A stretch of DNA of 64,000 nt from Ashinkailepas kermadecensis (GCA_034440615.1 JAOTOM010005183.1:1306001-1370000), one strand, 5' to 3'; positions 1 to 12,099 are shown, counted from the stretch's first letter. Notes: generated from the letters alone by a model not told the origin. Numbers and translations: made by a program.

Positions 1-36
1 GCTAGGATGGGGACATCCCCCTAATGTCTAGATGGC

Positions 37-325
37 AGGGGCGTCGATTTGTATCCCTTTGTGGGGGCCAAGGCCCCACCAATGTTGATCTTGGCCCCCC
101 AATGTTGATTTGGGCCTCCCCAATAACATATGCTATTTTTATGCTGATAAAAAGTTGAAGGAAAAAGAAGGAAAACACCATGCTAGGTACATAGAAAATG
201 TAGTTGATGTTACCCAGCACATTTTGTAATGGAAAAAACAGATTTGGGTTAGATAGTGAACTGACTCTCCACCTTTTGCTACAAAATTCAAAATGGTGTG
301 CACAAAAACCAATTGTCATTGTCAA
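37..325. repeat. Direct repeat, copy 1 (GGGGCGTCGATTTGTAT family)
   Basis: About 290 bp beginning GGGGCGTCGATTTGTATCC and running through two CCAATGTTGAT blocks to TCTCCACCTTTTGCT. It recurs in the same orientation at 556-825, about 519 bp away. The two copies differ by scattered substitutions and small indels, so the duplication is not recent. A shorter echo (GTCGATTTGTATCGATA) lies near 1735. No coding potential is seen, and the family is not recognised. Confidence 0.75.
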
Positions 326-462
326 ACTTGCATACACTCCAGTCGCGTGAACAACAATCAGTTATCATTGAGAGTGTGGATATACAAACTATAATTAACC
401 TCAACAGTCCACTCATCACACTATCAGCTTGATATTTACCTGGTACCTAGGCACCTAGGTAC

Positions 463-555
463 ATGCTACAGAAAGACTTAGAAGAGCTTGTGAAGTGGTC
501 CAAAAAATGGCAGATGAAATTGAATTTTGATAAGTGCAAAATCATGCATGTATGC
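463..555 (+). pseudogene. LINE reverse-transcriptase fragment
   Basis: About 31 codons (LQKDLEELVKW, then WQMKLNFDKCKIMH) match the part of CR1/L2-like non-LTR reverse transcriptases just after the catalytic FADD box. The frame stops being RT-like exactly where the second copy of the direct repeat begins, so that repeat appears to truncate it. A perfect 9-bp palindrome (GTACCTAGG, 2-base loop, CCTAGGTAC at 443-462) lies just upstream. Confidence 0.6.
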
Positions 556-825
556 AGGGGCGTCGATTTGTATCCTTTTGTGGGGGCTATGGCCCCACCA
601 ATGTTGATCTTGCCCCCCAATGTTAATTTGGGCCCCCCCCCCAATAACCTATGCTATTTTATGCTGATAAGAAAGCTAAAGGGAAAAAATGAAAAACCCC
701 ATGCTAAGTAGAAACATTGATGTTAACCAGCACATTTTGTACTGAATAAAAACATATTTGGATTAGATAGTGGACTGACTCTCCACCTTTTGCTGAAAAA
801 TGTAAAATTGTGTGCAAAAACAAAC
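556..825. repeat. Direct repeat, copy 2 (GGGGCGTCGATTTGTAT family)
   Basis: Second copy of the repeat at 37-325, same orientation. It interrupts the LINE fragment immediately upstream. Confidence 0.75.
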
Positions 826-867
826 AAAATAGCTGGAATTCCCTCCACTGTGGAAGTACAGCTTGCA

Positions 868-940
868 TCTTTCTGGGTTGGTTGGTTGGTTATTTGGGTT
901 TACCGCCGCATTGACTGCGTTGGCCCTACAGCGCCCATAC
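868..940. repeat. Short SINE-like fragment (family C)
   Basis: Contains GGTTGGTTATTTGGGTTTA, then ATTGACTGCGTTGG and ACAGCGCCCA. The same three blocks occur at 58697-58755 and, inverted, around 51925-51975 and 59763-59812. The layout resembles the tail of the SINE-A family (GGTTGGTTATTGGTTTTACGACAC) but the body differs. No tRNA head is visible. Confidence 0.5.
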
Positions 941-1019
941 AACTTTTCTTGTTCCCACCTTAAAGCACAATAATACCCAAAAGTTTTCGAAAACATTTAC
1001 AACCATGTTCACAAAAAAT

Positions 1020-3570
1020 ATTACTTTTATTCTAAATCAGCTTAGGTTAGGTTAGGCTCGGTTAGGTTTCTTTTTTAAGGTTGAGAATTTTCAGAAAATA
1101 AATTAAGTGACATTTTAATTTAGTTTAATTTTTTGTTCTCAAAAGATAGGTCAGGGTTTTGTTGCATTAAAAAAAAACATTTATGTTGATGTTATGTTAC
1201 CGAACTCAAAGCCCTTTTGGCATTATTTTGCTCACAACCTGAAAAGTAAGCACAGAAAATAAGTGGGTCCAATCATCTTAGTCACCTTCATAAACATGGT
1301 ATTCTGCATATTTGTTTTTTTAAAGGAAGAAAAGAACACCTTAGACCGCAAGGTTACCAAATAATTAGCAATTTTTGGGGGAAACTTTTTTGGAATTTTT
1401 AAAAAAAGTTTTCCAACTTGAAAAACCTAAACTAACCTAACTTAACCAAACCTAACCCATTTGCTTGCTATATGGAGGCAAATGTGTGCACAAACTTGTC
1501 TTGTTACCACCTTAAAGCACAATAATACCGATTTGGCTAGGTTAGGCTAGTTTAGTTGTTTACCTTGGAAAAATTGTTCAATCATTTTAAAAAATAAAAT
1601 AAAATCGGAAATTTTCCTTCAAAAGCAGCTGACATTAGGTTGGGGTAAGTTGGGTTCGGTTGTTCAATTTAGAAAATTTTCAGAATATATATTGCTTAAT
1701 ATTTGTTTCTATTTTTTTCTCCAAAGCAGGGATGTCGATTTGTATCGATAGACACTAGCACGTATTAAATGTCACAAATCGTGATGGGCGTTCCTCAGAA
1801 CATCCAAAATCGTACCATCCAAAAAAAAATTCCAGTTACAGAAATTCCAGCGCCTAAAGTCTAAATTTGAGGTTCCAGTGACAAACGTGACGGAGGTAAG
1901 ACATTTGTGGTGCAGTTACGCGCAGTGTTTAATCCGGAGGCCAATCTCATGTGACGTCGTACTGATTCGTTTTTGTACTTCGCACATTCTGATGTATCTG
2001 CGGATTGGTGTGATTTTAAATAGTGAATAAATAGCTTGCTGATATTTAATTCCCAAAGGAACAGTAGTTGAAGAAGTTGGCAGGTAAGCTTGAAAAAGTC
2101 CAGTCCATGCTTTTTTCTGATTTGTGCTCAGGGTTTCCATGTTAATATCACATAACTACCACGTTTGTCTTCAAGAAAAGCTGTTTTTAGTTTACTTTTA
2201 TTAATATTTTCATTCCACTGCTCTTAGTGCCCTTTCTGCCCAGGATTGGGGCACCTAGTGTCGCATTTCCGTCCAGGGGTTGGCACACCTTTTGGTAAAT
2301 TTACAGCTTGAGGTAATTTCTGAGTAATTTTTTTTTCCATGCAATGTTTTGGAATGTGATGAACATGATGTTACTGCTCATTTTGGTAAATTTGTGTTTT
2401 AAGGTGTTTTATGAATTCGTGGAATGTATCATTTCAATGCAATGTTTATGAATGTGACTCAGATGATGGGACCACTCATTTTCTATACAAATGCCTACAT
2501 TTCAGGCTGTGAGCAAAAGAACACCAACAAAAAGCTTTGAATTGGGTGACATAGGGTAAAGTATTTTTTTTAAAATAAAAAATGCAACATAACCTAACCT
2601 AACCTAGCTTAACCTCCCCTTGGAGAAAAACAAAACCAAAACATCAAGTTGTAAAAATTTCAAGCAATGTATTTTTTTTACAATAAAAAAATGTAACCCA
2701 ACTTAACTTAATCTAACATAAGCTGCTTTTAAAGAAAAAAGATGTATTTCTTTCAAATTGTGGAACAATTTTTGCAAGAAATGTCGAATTTAAACACTTA
2801 AACTAACCTAACATCACCAAACAAAGCCCATTTGTTTGCTTTATGGAGGCAAATGTGTAATAACTTGCCGAGTTACCACCTTAAAGCACAATAATTCTGG
2901 TTAGATTAGGCTGGGTTAGGTTTTTTCATTTGCAAAATTTCAAGAAAATAAATTGCTATATATTTTGCCAATCTTGTTTTTGTAGTTGTTTTCTCCAAGG
3001 CCAGGTTAGGCTAGGTTACGTTAGGTTATGTTGAATTTGTAATGTATTTCTTTCAAATTGCTATGTTACTAACTCCAAGCCCATTTTTAATGTTATTTTG
3101 CTCACAACCTGCTCACAACCACAAGCATTTGCACAGAAACTGAGTAGTGCCATCAGCCTAGTGACATTCATAAACATTGCATTGGAAATTTAAATAAAAA
3201 ATATTAATAAAACACATGAAGCACAAATGTAATGTCCTTTCTTCTGCAACTGCATGCCTTTCAATTGGGAGTAAAAAATAACAGCAAAAAAATGGTGTGG
3301 AGTAAGGAAATATAGCATGCAAATAATGTTCAAGATGTATGATAACCTTACCTAACATAGTTCAACTTCCCATAGAAGAAATTAATTGTTTTTAATTTAA
3401 ATTTTCGAGGCATTTTCTCAAATATTTTCAACTTAAAAAACCTAACCTAAGAACCGTTTATTATTTTTTTGTAGAAAAGTAATTACCAAAAATTATTTAC
3501 CAACGAATATTCTTTTTATAACTTACAACAAAAGCCTAACCTAACCTGACAAACCTAACCCCTTTGTATG
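1020..3570. repeat. AACCT/TTAGG-rich dispersed repeat block
   Basis: AT-rich DNA with many short runs of GGTTAGGTTAGG or its complement (near 1040, 1430, 1540, 2585, 2900, 3000, 3435, 3535). These sit inside a longer repeated unit whose landmarks are ACCACCTTAAAGCACAATAA, TGCTCACAACCTG and a CATAAACATTGCATTGG block. The same unit recurs at 32.1-33.7 kb, 52.5-52.7 kb and 53.7-53.9 kb. The arthropod telomere motif is TTAGG, but these are not telomeric arrays. No gene is supported here. Confidence 0.65.
1985..2140 (-). repeat. Dispersed repeat shared with 56.5 kb
   Basis: AATAAATAGCTTGCTGATAT through CATGCTTTTTTCTGATTTGT resembles 56490-56610 (AATAAATATCTCACT... CATGCATTTTCCTGATTTGT). In both copies the minus strand can be read as NQ(K/E)xAWxxLxxAYL. 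That is vaguely like the start of a Myb/SANT-type DNA-binding domain of some transposon proteins. The coding interpretation is weak; the repeat relationship is firmer. Confidence 0.35.
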
Positions 3571-3581
3571 CTTCATGGAGG

Positions 3582-3628
3582 TTGGTTGTTATTGGTTTTA
3601 CGACACGTCGACCGTTGAGTCATAATAT
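3582..3628. repeat. SINE-A 3' fragment
   Basis: Contains TTGGTTTTACGACACGTCG and ACCGTTGAGTCATA, the distal body of the SINE-A family whose complete copies lie at 14650-14805 and 29928-30087. The tRNA-like head is absent. Confidence 0.7.
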
Positions 3629-3752
3629 ACTTGCATGCTGTAGGACTTTCCATCGCGGAACATGATATATTTTTCCTCTTTAGGGTGTTATTCTCCAGTG
3701 CGTCACGATCGCCCTATTTCTGCACGCTACGTGCGACCAAATTTCGGCATTG

Positions 3753-3830
3753 GTGGGTAAGACGCCCCACACATCGATGGGGAAAGACGCCCCCAGGGGC
3801 ATCTTACCCCATAGATGGGGCGTCTTTCCC
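3753..3830. repeat. Left subterminal GGGGTAAGAYGCCCC cluster
   Basis: Four copies in 78 bp: GTGGGTAAGACGCCCCA (3753), TGGGGAAAGACGCCCCC (3778), GGGGCATCTTACCCCA (3796, inverted) and GGGGCGTCTTTCCC (3817, inverted). Paired inverted copies would fold into a hairpin. In pogo-like elements repeated end motifs are plausible transposase binding sites; that role is an inference. Confidence 0.8.
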
Positions 3831-4673
3831 GCCGGTAGTTTACGAATGACACATTCATGTTTTAATATGTAGCTAATTAGCTTTCATACCTCGAATATGT
3901 TTTTATATATTTATTTTGTCACCCTCGGGGACGTACGAACTGTTGAAAGTGTTCGTGAAGGGGGGTAACCCACAAGGGATTGGGAAGCTGCGGTCTGAAA
4001 TTTACCACGTACATTTTTCGTGTCGGGTAACATCTATACATTTTTGGTGTCAGGCCTTTCCAAATTGGGGGCTTGAATGCCATCCCCTCCCTGTTTATTA
4101 CGACCTTGGTCATTTGTAGATGACATACTTACCTAAATGTGAAAGTGTCTGTATTAATCGATCTACCCATATCTATAACAGATAATACCCAGATAATAAC
4201 AGATCTACCCAGTCAATTAATCAAGATAATAATACTGACTTTACCCGAATACTATAATACAAATTTATATGCACCAAATTTCGCCAGACTGTGTGAACAT
4301 ATTTGTACCTAGCGAAGAGTACAAATCAGGAAGGGCAGAGCATCACCCTTACACATTATTTCAAGGCTTGCCAAAGTATTTCCGGTTTGTTCCAATATGT
4401 GCAGCAAACACCAGCGGCGCGGGAACTGTTCCAAAGTTGGGGGCCAAACAACTATTTTTTGGCAGAATATTTCCAGTCAACGCCATAGGGTCAATGTTAA
4501 AAATCACTAAAGTTGGTTGGGGGGGGAGATGGGAGGCTCTGCCCTTCCTGTTCCCCTCACGACCCCCGGTTCATGCGTCCTTGGCAAACACCATCAGATA
4601 ATACCTTGCCACAACCCTAATCAGTTTGTATCAATTTCCATCAACAATTTTCTAATTCCGATATCATCTTCAG

Positions 4674-6856
4674 GGTCACGTAACATAGCACGAACCAGAA
4701 CCAGGACCTCGGACCGAGGCTCCTATGGCCAAGAGAGTCTCAAGCAAGCACTTCAAGCCATACGTAGTGGATCTTCCGTGCATAAGGTCTCCAAAATGTA
4801 CAAGATATCCAGAAAAACACTGCGTCGCCACCGAGACAAGAAGGTGCTTGTCCCGGGAAGTCTGGGAAGGTCTTCAGACATTCCAAAGGAAATGGAGGAA
4901 CAACTCGTACAAAAGATCAAAGAAATGGAGAAACTTCTTTTTGGGCTCACAGCACTGGACGTACGGCGTCTGGCCTACGAGTTCGCAGAGAAGATGGACA
5001 TGAAAGTGCGGTTCGACAAAGAGCACAGGATGGCTGGGAAAGACTGGCTTTACGGATTTTTGCGTCGCCACCCAAGCCTGTCAATCAGGAGCCCAGAAGC
5101 CACAAGCCTATCCCGAGCCGTCGGATTCAACCGACCTTAGGTTAAGAAGTTCTTCGACGCATACGAATCAGTTCTCGACGGAGGCGACTACGGGACCATG
5201 AAAGTATGGAATATGGATGAAACTGGGGTGACCAACGTACAAATTCCAGGGAAGATCGTTGCTTCCAAAGGCGTTAAAAAAGTCGGGAAAGTCACAAGCG
5301 GAGAGCGCGGCAAGGCTGTCACTGTTCTGTGCGCAGTCAACGCGGCTGGATTGTACTTACCTCCAGTCTTCGTCTTCGGCAGGATGAAGATGGTTCAAAG
5401 CCTGATGAACGGTGCGCCGCCAGGCTCGGTGGGAACGTGCACTAAGTCTGGATGGACCGATCAGGAGGCTTTCCTCACGTGGTTCCACCATTTCCTGGCG
5501 GTGGTGAAGCCCTCAATGCAGGACAAACACGTGATCATCCTCGATGGCAATCACAGCCATTAGTCGCTCGAGGTCGTCGACATGGCTCGGGAAAACGGCG
5601 TGACAATCATCACACTGCCGCCGCATTCTACTCATAGAATGCAGCCGCTAGATGTGGCGGTATTCAAGTCCCTCAAGAGCGCGTACAACAACGCGGTGGA
5701 CACCTGGATGCGTGCCCATCCAGGTAGGCGCGTGACCGAGTACGAGCTGGCTCAGATCTTCAGCACTGCCTAGTCGAGATTTGTTACCATGGAGCGGGCG
5801 ATCAATGGATTTAAAGCCTCAGGAATATGGCCCTGTGACATGTTTTTCACCGAGGATGATTTTGCACCCGCACGGATGACTGAGGAGGAGGCTCCCGATT
5901 CCCCCGCCGGTCTCGACGGGAGCGCGCTACAGTCGTCTCAAAAACCGGCGCCGGAGACTGCGGGCTCGAGCGCCACAGCTGCCGGTCTCGACGAGAGCGT
6001 GCTGCAGTCGTCTCAGGAACCGGCGCCGGAGTCTGCGGGCCCGAGCGCCACAGCTGCCGGTCTCGATGAGAACGTAGTGCAGCCGTCTCAGGAACCGGTG
6101 CCGGAGTCTGCGGGCTCGAGCGCCATAGCTGCCGGTCTCGACGAGAGCGTGCTGCAGTCATCTCAGGAACCGGCGCCGGAGTCTGCGGGCTCGAGCGCCA
6201 CAGCTGCCGGTCTCGACGAGAGCGTGCTGCAGTCGTCTCAGGAACCGGCGCCGGAGTCTGCGGGCTTGAGCGCCACAGCTGCCGGTCTCGATGAGAACGT
6301 AGTGCAGCCGTCTCAGGAACCGGCGCCGGAGTCTGCGGGCTCGAGCGCCACAGCTGCCGGTCTCGAGGAGAACGTAGTGCAGCCGTCTCAGGAACCGGCG
6401 CCGGAGCCTGCGGGCTCGAGCGCCACAGCTGCCGGTCTCGAGGAGAGCGCGCAGCAGTCACCAACCAGCATTCTAGATATGTTATGCACCACTCCGCGAG
6501 CGGAAAAGAGAAAGAGATCTCGTCGGGCTGAACAAGCCACAGTAATCACGTCGTCTCCCAACAAGAAAATGCTTGAAGAAAGAAAAATGAAGAAGGGAAA
6601 AGAAAAAGTAGAGGCAGCTAAAAAGAAGGGGACAAGACAGACAAAGCCAGGATCGCAAAAGAAAAAACAACAAGCTGGCAAGTCTGCAACGCCGCAAGAA
6701 CCAGGTGACACCAGGTGCATTATCTGTGGCATGAGATTTATCATGTCGTGTGAAGAGTGGATTCAGTGCGCAGCCTGCCAAGGCTGGGCCTGTGTGCTAT
6801 GTACCGACGTACAAGCTAACGGCGATGGTGGCTACACTTGTGACCTGTGCCGCTAA
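4674..6856 (+). pseudogene. pogo-like transposase with C-terminal PHD-like finger, interrupted by three TAG codons
   Basis: One continuous reading frame with no frameshift but in-frame TAG at 5138, 5561 and 5771. Order of parts: psq-type helix-turn-helix (SLKQALQAIRSG... SRKTLRRH, ~4730-4830); CENP-B-type domain (~4880-5110, with WLYGFLRRHP); transposase core with D1 in WNMDETG (5216), D2 in ILDGNHSH (5543) and D3 in QPLDVAVF (5651), a DD36D triad by position; NGFKASGIWP end of the core; a 25-residue repeat tract (5911-6450); lysine-rich tail (EKRKRSRR); and a PHD-like finger (CIICG... WIQCAACQGW... YTCDLC, ~6716-6851). A splice acceptor (TTCAG at 4669-4673) may define the exon start. The triad is intact but the stops make it non-functional unless read through. 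Jerky/Tigger relatives are the nearest alternative. Confidence 0.8.
5911..6450 (+). repeat. 75-bp coding minisatellite (25-residue repeat)
   Basis: Seven full copies plus one partial of a 75-bp unit encoding GLDESVLQSSQEPAPESAG followed by SSATAA. Two subtypes are interspersed (ESVLQSS and ENVVQPS), so copies have been shuffled as well as duplicated. The period is a multiple of three, so length changes keep the frame. The encoded stretch is acidic/proline-rich and probably a disordered linker between the transposase core and the basic tail. The long open frame on the opposite strand (6464-5847) is a by-product of this periodicity. Confidence 0.9.
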
Positions 6857-7134
6857 TACATTTGATCTGTGCTGTCAGCGTATGTTTTAAGTTGAATTGA
6901 AACTTGTGAAAGCATGCTATGCCCTATGGTGATGTGTTGGCACCAGCCTGGTGGAATTCTACCTTAAGAAGAATTCACGGGTGGCTGGTGATTTCGGTAC
7001 CAAAGCGTTTCTTTTTCGCAAACTCAGAATAAAACATGAACGTTTGGTTGATTTTTCAGTGAGGGGAAGGAATGCGTCTGCCGGTTGAAGTGCCTACGAA
7101 ATCATGAACAATAAAGTTTGCATTTTATGGCAAT

Positions 7135-7388
7135 GGGGAAAGATGCCAAGGGCAGGGGCATCTTACCCATACCCATGGGGCATCTTACCCACCCCATGGG
7201 GTAAGACGCCCTCTTGCATGCCTCTGGTGAAATCTCAACAATGAGAAAACGAGACAAGTCTCAGTGATCCAGTGCATTCCAGTGGATATAAAAATGATGG
7301 GGCTTCGTGTTGACATTCAGAGATCCAGGATTTTGGGGTTAATTTGGTCACAATGCCAATTTTCCTAAACCCTGGGCATCTTACCCCA
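7135..7388. repeat. Right subterminal GGGGTAAGAYGCCCC copies
   Basis: Copies at 7135 (GGGGAAAGATGCCA), 7155 and 7177 (both GGGGCATCTTACCCA), 7197 (GGGGTAAGACGCCC) and 7374 (GGGCATCTTACCCCA). They mirror the cluster at the left end of the pogo-like element. The last one is the best candidate for the right terminus. Confidence 0.75.
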
Positions 7389-7397
7389 CTCTCCCCT

Positions 7398-10300
7398 ATG
7401 TGTTGAACTGTCAAAATAATACAACACAAACACATCATTACAGGCCGCTACGCCAATCGTGATTTCATTTTGACACACATTTCCACCACTAGGCAGCACA
7501 GCCAAGGCATATTTAGTAAGTGCTTGCGAAAACGTCGTCGAGACTGACCGAAACGTCATACATAGTGAGCGCACTAGCGCCCTCAGCGGGGAATGCGCGG
7601 GTTTTATCCCGTTTGTAGTACGACTCGAAATATGTATGAAGCACACCGGCACTGTGATATATAAAGACGTATATAAAAGAAATTGATTAATTCAAAAGCT
7701 TCCGTATATAAATAAGATAGTAGAACAATTCCTTTTTTGTTTTATGTCACTGCATAATAAATATGTTTTCATTTCTTCCCATTTCGAAGATATTCCTACA
7801 CTGCATAAAGCTAAATCAAGTTTCTCGAACATACCCATAGGGCCGTGCAGATTCCAGCTTCATAGTGATGATTATCTTAACGCCTTCATCTCTCAAAGTA
7901 GATAGGCAATGCTTCGGACTGTTTATTCAGCTATAAAAGTAATGCCTTTTGTGGAAGCTATAAGGTCTTGCTTGTATCGAAGTGCGATTTTGTATATATG
8001 CATAATTATTTACTCCAATAACTAGAAAAAACACATTTACTCTCATCGGCACTATTTTCTCCTTCCCTTACCCACGGTTCTTCTAGCCCCTACCCATCTA
8101 TTAGGTGTGCGTTCGATACCTTGTGAGCGAAAATAGTCAAGTAAAAGTCGAGTCAAATCCCTAATAGGTAAAAAGGTATATATCGCCTTGGTAAAATCAA
8201 GGCGTGCGGTTGCATTTCTGGAGGTACTCGAACGTCCCCTGTCATAGCTGGAGATCCTGGGTGGGTCGAGGGCGCGGGGCGTTCAAGTTGTTCCGAGCCT
8301 GTGACGTAGCCATGGCGATACTCGGCAGCACCTTGCGTGCATCTCAAGCCAAAACGACCAATATTTGCCACGGCTTTACGCAGGAAATTTGTATTGTATA
8401 TAGGCAAATTTGACATCATGCGAATGCCTGAAGAATTCTACATACGAATCCGGATCGCTTTTACTTGCATCGCCTCGAAAAAGTATGTTTCCTTGCCGGT
8501 AAACGAGGACACTACACAAAACCGGCCGGCCGACTCCCGGAGGGCGGGGCCTAAAGTCGTTGCCATGACGACCGGCTGTGCCTCAAGGCCAGTCGTGCGC
8601 CGTGCCTAGACAGAAAAGGAAGCTGCTGCTAAATGAAATTGCCAGGAATCTGCTAGATTTGGAATATTCTACTATAGGATTCTATAATCTGCCAGATGTC
8701 CACCAGATTCTAGTAGAATATCGCATATTCGAGCTGTGACGTCACCAAGGCACGGTATATACTAGATCTGAGAATATACTAAAAACTTGGTTGTACCCGT
8801 TCTTTAATATACTCTGCTATGTACTACGTTTTTCCGGAGGGAAAATTTGAGATAGCGTTTTCGGTGATAAAATATCGGGGACAGTTTCTCCGACCTTGCT
8901 TTCGGAGAAACCCAGCAACTTCCACCCAACTGACAATTTTCCCTCAATCCACCAGTGGGCCAAGGCCGATTTTCATAGGATCAAAATAAACACTGTAAAA
9001 AAGACAGTATATTGAACTATCCAAGGAGTGCGGACACCAAGCCGAAATATTCACACTCGCATTGACAGAAACGTTTTACCTGAACACAATGCAGGTAAAT
9101 TTCGTTTCTGTCCTAAGTTAGATATACAATATCCAAAAGCTTTTACGCTCGTCATGCATACGCTTGAATAACGTGTACCAAGACACCACCCTGTAAAAAA
9201 TAGCAATGACTGAACGCAACTTCCTTTTAGCTCGGTAATATGCCATAAAGAAGGAAACCACGCGCGTGATACAAGTAGTCACGTTCAACAAAGGATCGGG
9301 CAGACGGATTCAGCTACATACGAGCAAGGAAAAAGAAGCTAACCAGCGACTGCATCACTAACGAAAATGATAGCGTACATTTGAATGACCCTGATCAATG
9401 CGAAAGCTCCCAGTATGGGGCAAACCCGCATCAGCCTTACGAAGTGCTCATTGAACTCCAAAGAGCATGTCAAATTAAAGCCGAACTCCACACATAATGG
9501 ATGTACCAAATCCACCAAATCCATGTAACTGCAACTGATGAACACAAACGCACGCCGGCAAGCACGGCCGGCACTAGCTTTGGGCAACAGAGCGAGCTAG
9601 ACGGCACCGGCGAAACGGCAGCTACGTAACCGCTGCTGGTGTGCGAGCAACGTCGTGCAGGGAAAACATTGGACACAACTCAAGCGGAAACGTGGCGACA
9701 GGATCGGGGATCAGCGATGAGAGACACGAAGCGATCACGCAACATTACCACCACCACTCCACAATCCTCACTCCAGCCATTGAGTCCCTACACGTCACTG
9801 CTCTGGTTGTACTCATGCCCACACATGGCCACAAAAGCATACGCACACACGCCCACAAAAGCATACGCACACAAATACGCTATTAACTAGCCTTACACGG
9901 TATCTGATATCCGGATATACGCACAATAGGTCATACACAGCCGTCACAAAGCAGCCAACCAAACTGCACGGACTCTGACGCCACTGATAGCCCCCATCAC
10001 GCCAGCTGCCTCAGCAGACACACTGAGATCAGAGGATCGCATCGAAACGTCTTCATCGTGCCGGAGAGATCGTCGCCGCAACCGGACGAGGAATGTCGAG
10101 CCATGGTGCTGGATGCCAGGCCGAGACGTATCGACACACGATGTCGGACGCCAGGGCAAGACCAGCCCTCGACTTGACATGTACTTCAGACAACAGCTTA
10201 AGAGGTGTCACACACTTCACCAGCCACCAGGAGCAGCTACTCGTGACTGCCATCACCTGGGGGATTGAAACATGCAGTGAACATGACACCAATATGGCAG

Positions 10301-10960
10301 GAGCTGACTTGTGACTGGCTGCAAATATCGGTTCCCAGAGCTGGGTGCTGGTTCCTAGATCAGGAAAGAACCACAGTCGGGTATATCATATCGATGGGAG
10401 TCAGTGGCAAAGGCTTTAACCTCAAATGGAAATTGCCGGCAGACTTAGGAAAGAATTGCCGGATAATGAGAGGGCACACCACCCGATTCCAATAGAGAAG
10501 TTCAGCTGGAAGCCAGGTTCAATGATTGTCTAAGCCATGTTGAAACTTCAGGAAAAAACTGACCACCTCCTCACATATCCTTTGCCCGAGGAATTTACAG
10601 CTCGATCAACGACCAAATTGAATACACACAGCAATTAAAAAGGCCTAGAAAAAACGAAGAGTATCCCAAGAGATCGAATATCATTTTTTTAGAATAAATA
10701 TGCCCACATTTTGCCTGGCCGTCATTGTTTGATTTATTACGATTTTCGGATACACTGACTGTAAGCGGTCAGACGATGCGCGTACATACTGATAAATAGA
10801 CTAAGGAGCAAAGTACTACGCATGGTTGGAACCCCGTGCTATATATTTTGGTGTGATACGAATGAATGCTGAAACTAACAGCATTCAGACGGAGTGCGTG
10901 AGCCTGCGAACGAGCGCAGTACTGGAACGACACCAATTCGGCCTCGATCTTCATTGCTTC
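7398..10960. other. No recognisable gene
   Basis: Moderate-GC sequence with only short open frames, none resembling a known family. Small structures: an inverted pair ATATTCTACTA / TAGTAGAATAT (8664-8724) around a short loop, and a doubled CACAAAAGCATACGCACAC at 9830-9872. This stretch lies downstream of the long minus-strand exon (21500-15602), so it could hold that gene's later exons. I could not pick any out. Confidence 0.4.
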
Positions 10961-10966
10961 GGATGG

Positions 10967-11058
10967 TTGGTTATTGGTTTTTACGACACGTCGACCGTTG
11001 AGTCATATAGCGTCGCCAATCTCTCACGCCGATTGGTCGCGGGCGAAGAGTAGCGACA
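10967..11058 (-). mobile_element. SINE-A, head-truncated
   Basis: Runs from GGTTGGTTATTGGTTTTTAC through the CGACACGTCGACCGTTGAG and CACGCCGATTGGTCGCGGG blocks to GCGACAGGTG, then stops. The tRNA-like head expected to the right is missing. Orientation is minus relative to the tRNA promoter. Confidence 0.85.
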
Positions 11059-12099
11059 GGTGTTGCTTCGGATGGCTTCACACATTTTTATCGATACTGT
11101 TTATGTAAAGCTTCATGCCAAAATAATTGTGACACAAGACGTTGATTGGGCTCAGTGGCGTACTGAAGGGGGAAGGGGACAAATGCCCACACCCTGAGAG
11201 GTTCTGGGCCCCCAAAATAGCGCTGGTGCCTCACACATTTTCGTTTGCGCCTAAATGAATACAACGGGGCTCTGAAAACTTGCGCCGGGGCCCAAAAATC
11301 CAGTCCCGACTCCACAAATCGCGTCGGGGCCCAAAATTCCCGTCGGGACCCTGCAAATTCGCGCTAGGGGTCACGTGACATTGATTTCGCATGGGGATCA
11401 TGCATGGCTTGCAATCTATTTGGGTCCAAATTTGAAAGAAAAAAAAGAAGAAATCTGCCGAAATTCACCGAGACAGGTTCGCAAAGAATCGTCAGCGATT
11501 TGTAATCTGACCTGACCTGAGAGTTTTTACACCGAAGGCTAGCCCCTCCCCCACTTGCTTACTATTCGTGAAAGTGTAGGGGGTTGTAACAACTCACCCA
11601 CCGCCCTGGGGCACCGAAGGTGGGAAAATGCCGGAGTCTTGCGCCATTGCCAATGTCCGTGAGCGACATTTCGCCACCTTCGTCAGAACAGGGCGATGTT
11701 ATCCCTAGCAAATTTTTCCCCAATGGAGAAATATACTAACATGTGACGACAGCCAGCGTTCTACACGTCACCATTCAACATCACTTCCCAATCACTCCAT
11801 TCCGCCTGGAATGGAGTCCAAACTGAGATTTCATTGTGAAACACAGCGTGAAACCTGAAGCCATTTCTCGCATAATCCTCATTTTCGTCATTCTTATGCC
11901 TAGTTTTTCCCCATATTAAGTTTCACATTTTGCTTCCAATTCCTGTCTCCTCTTTCCCGCCTCCCAGTCGCTCCTCAATTCCGCTTCCTCCAACCCTTGT
12001 CACTTCCCCCTCCTCTGCCCGATTTTTTATCTACCATCTCTGTAATTCCCCTCTCTTTCATCCCCTAGTTCAATCGGCCTAAATTTCCCCTTTGCCACG

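Larger units (their letters stand above)
3745..7397 (+). mobile_element. pogo/CENP-B-type DNA transposon
   Basis: A Tc1/mariner-superfamily, pogo-like element of about 3.65 kb. Its coding body (4674-6856) has an N-terminal helix-turn-helix, a CENP-B-type domain and a DDD transposase core. Both ends carry copies of the motif GGGGTAAGAYGCCCC in both orientations: four at 3753-3830 and five at 7135-7388. The outermost copies (GGTGGGTAAGACGCCCC on the left, GGGCATCTTACCCCA on the right) are inverted relative to each other and could be the terminal inverted repeats. Exact ends are approximate: no clean TA duplication was confirmed on the left, so the left tip may be damaged. Confidence 0.7.

Noticed and set aside
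1020..3570. Telomeric TTAGG array
   Set aside because: Words are scattered, in both orientations and inside a dispersed repeat, not a tandem telomere.
5847..6464. 205-codon minus-strand frame with repeated RSRRDRQLWRSSPQ-type units
   Set aside because: Antisense shadow of the 75-bp coding minisatellite in the pogo-like element.
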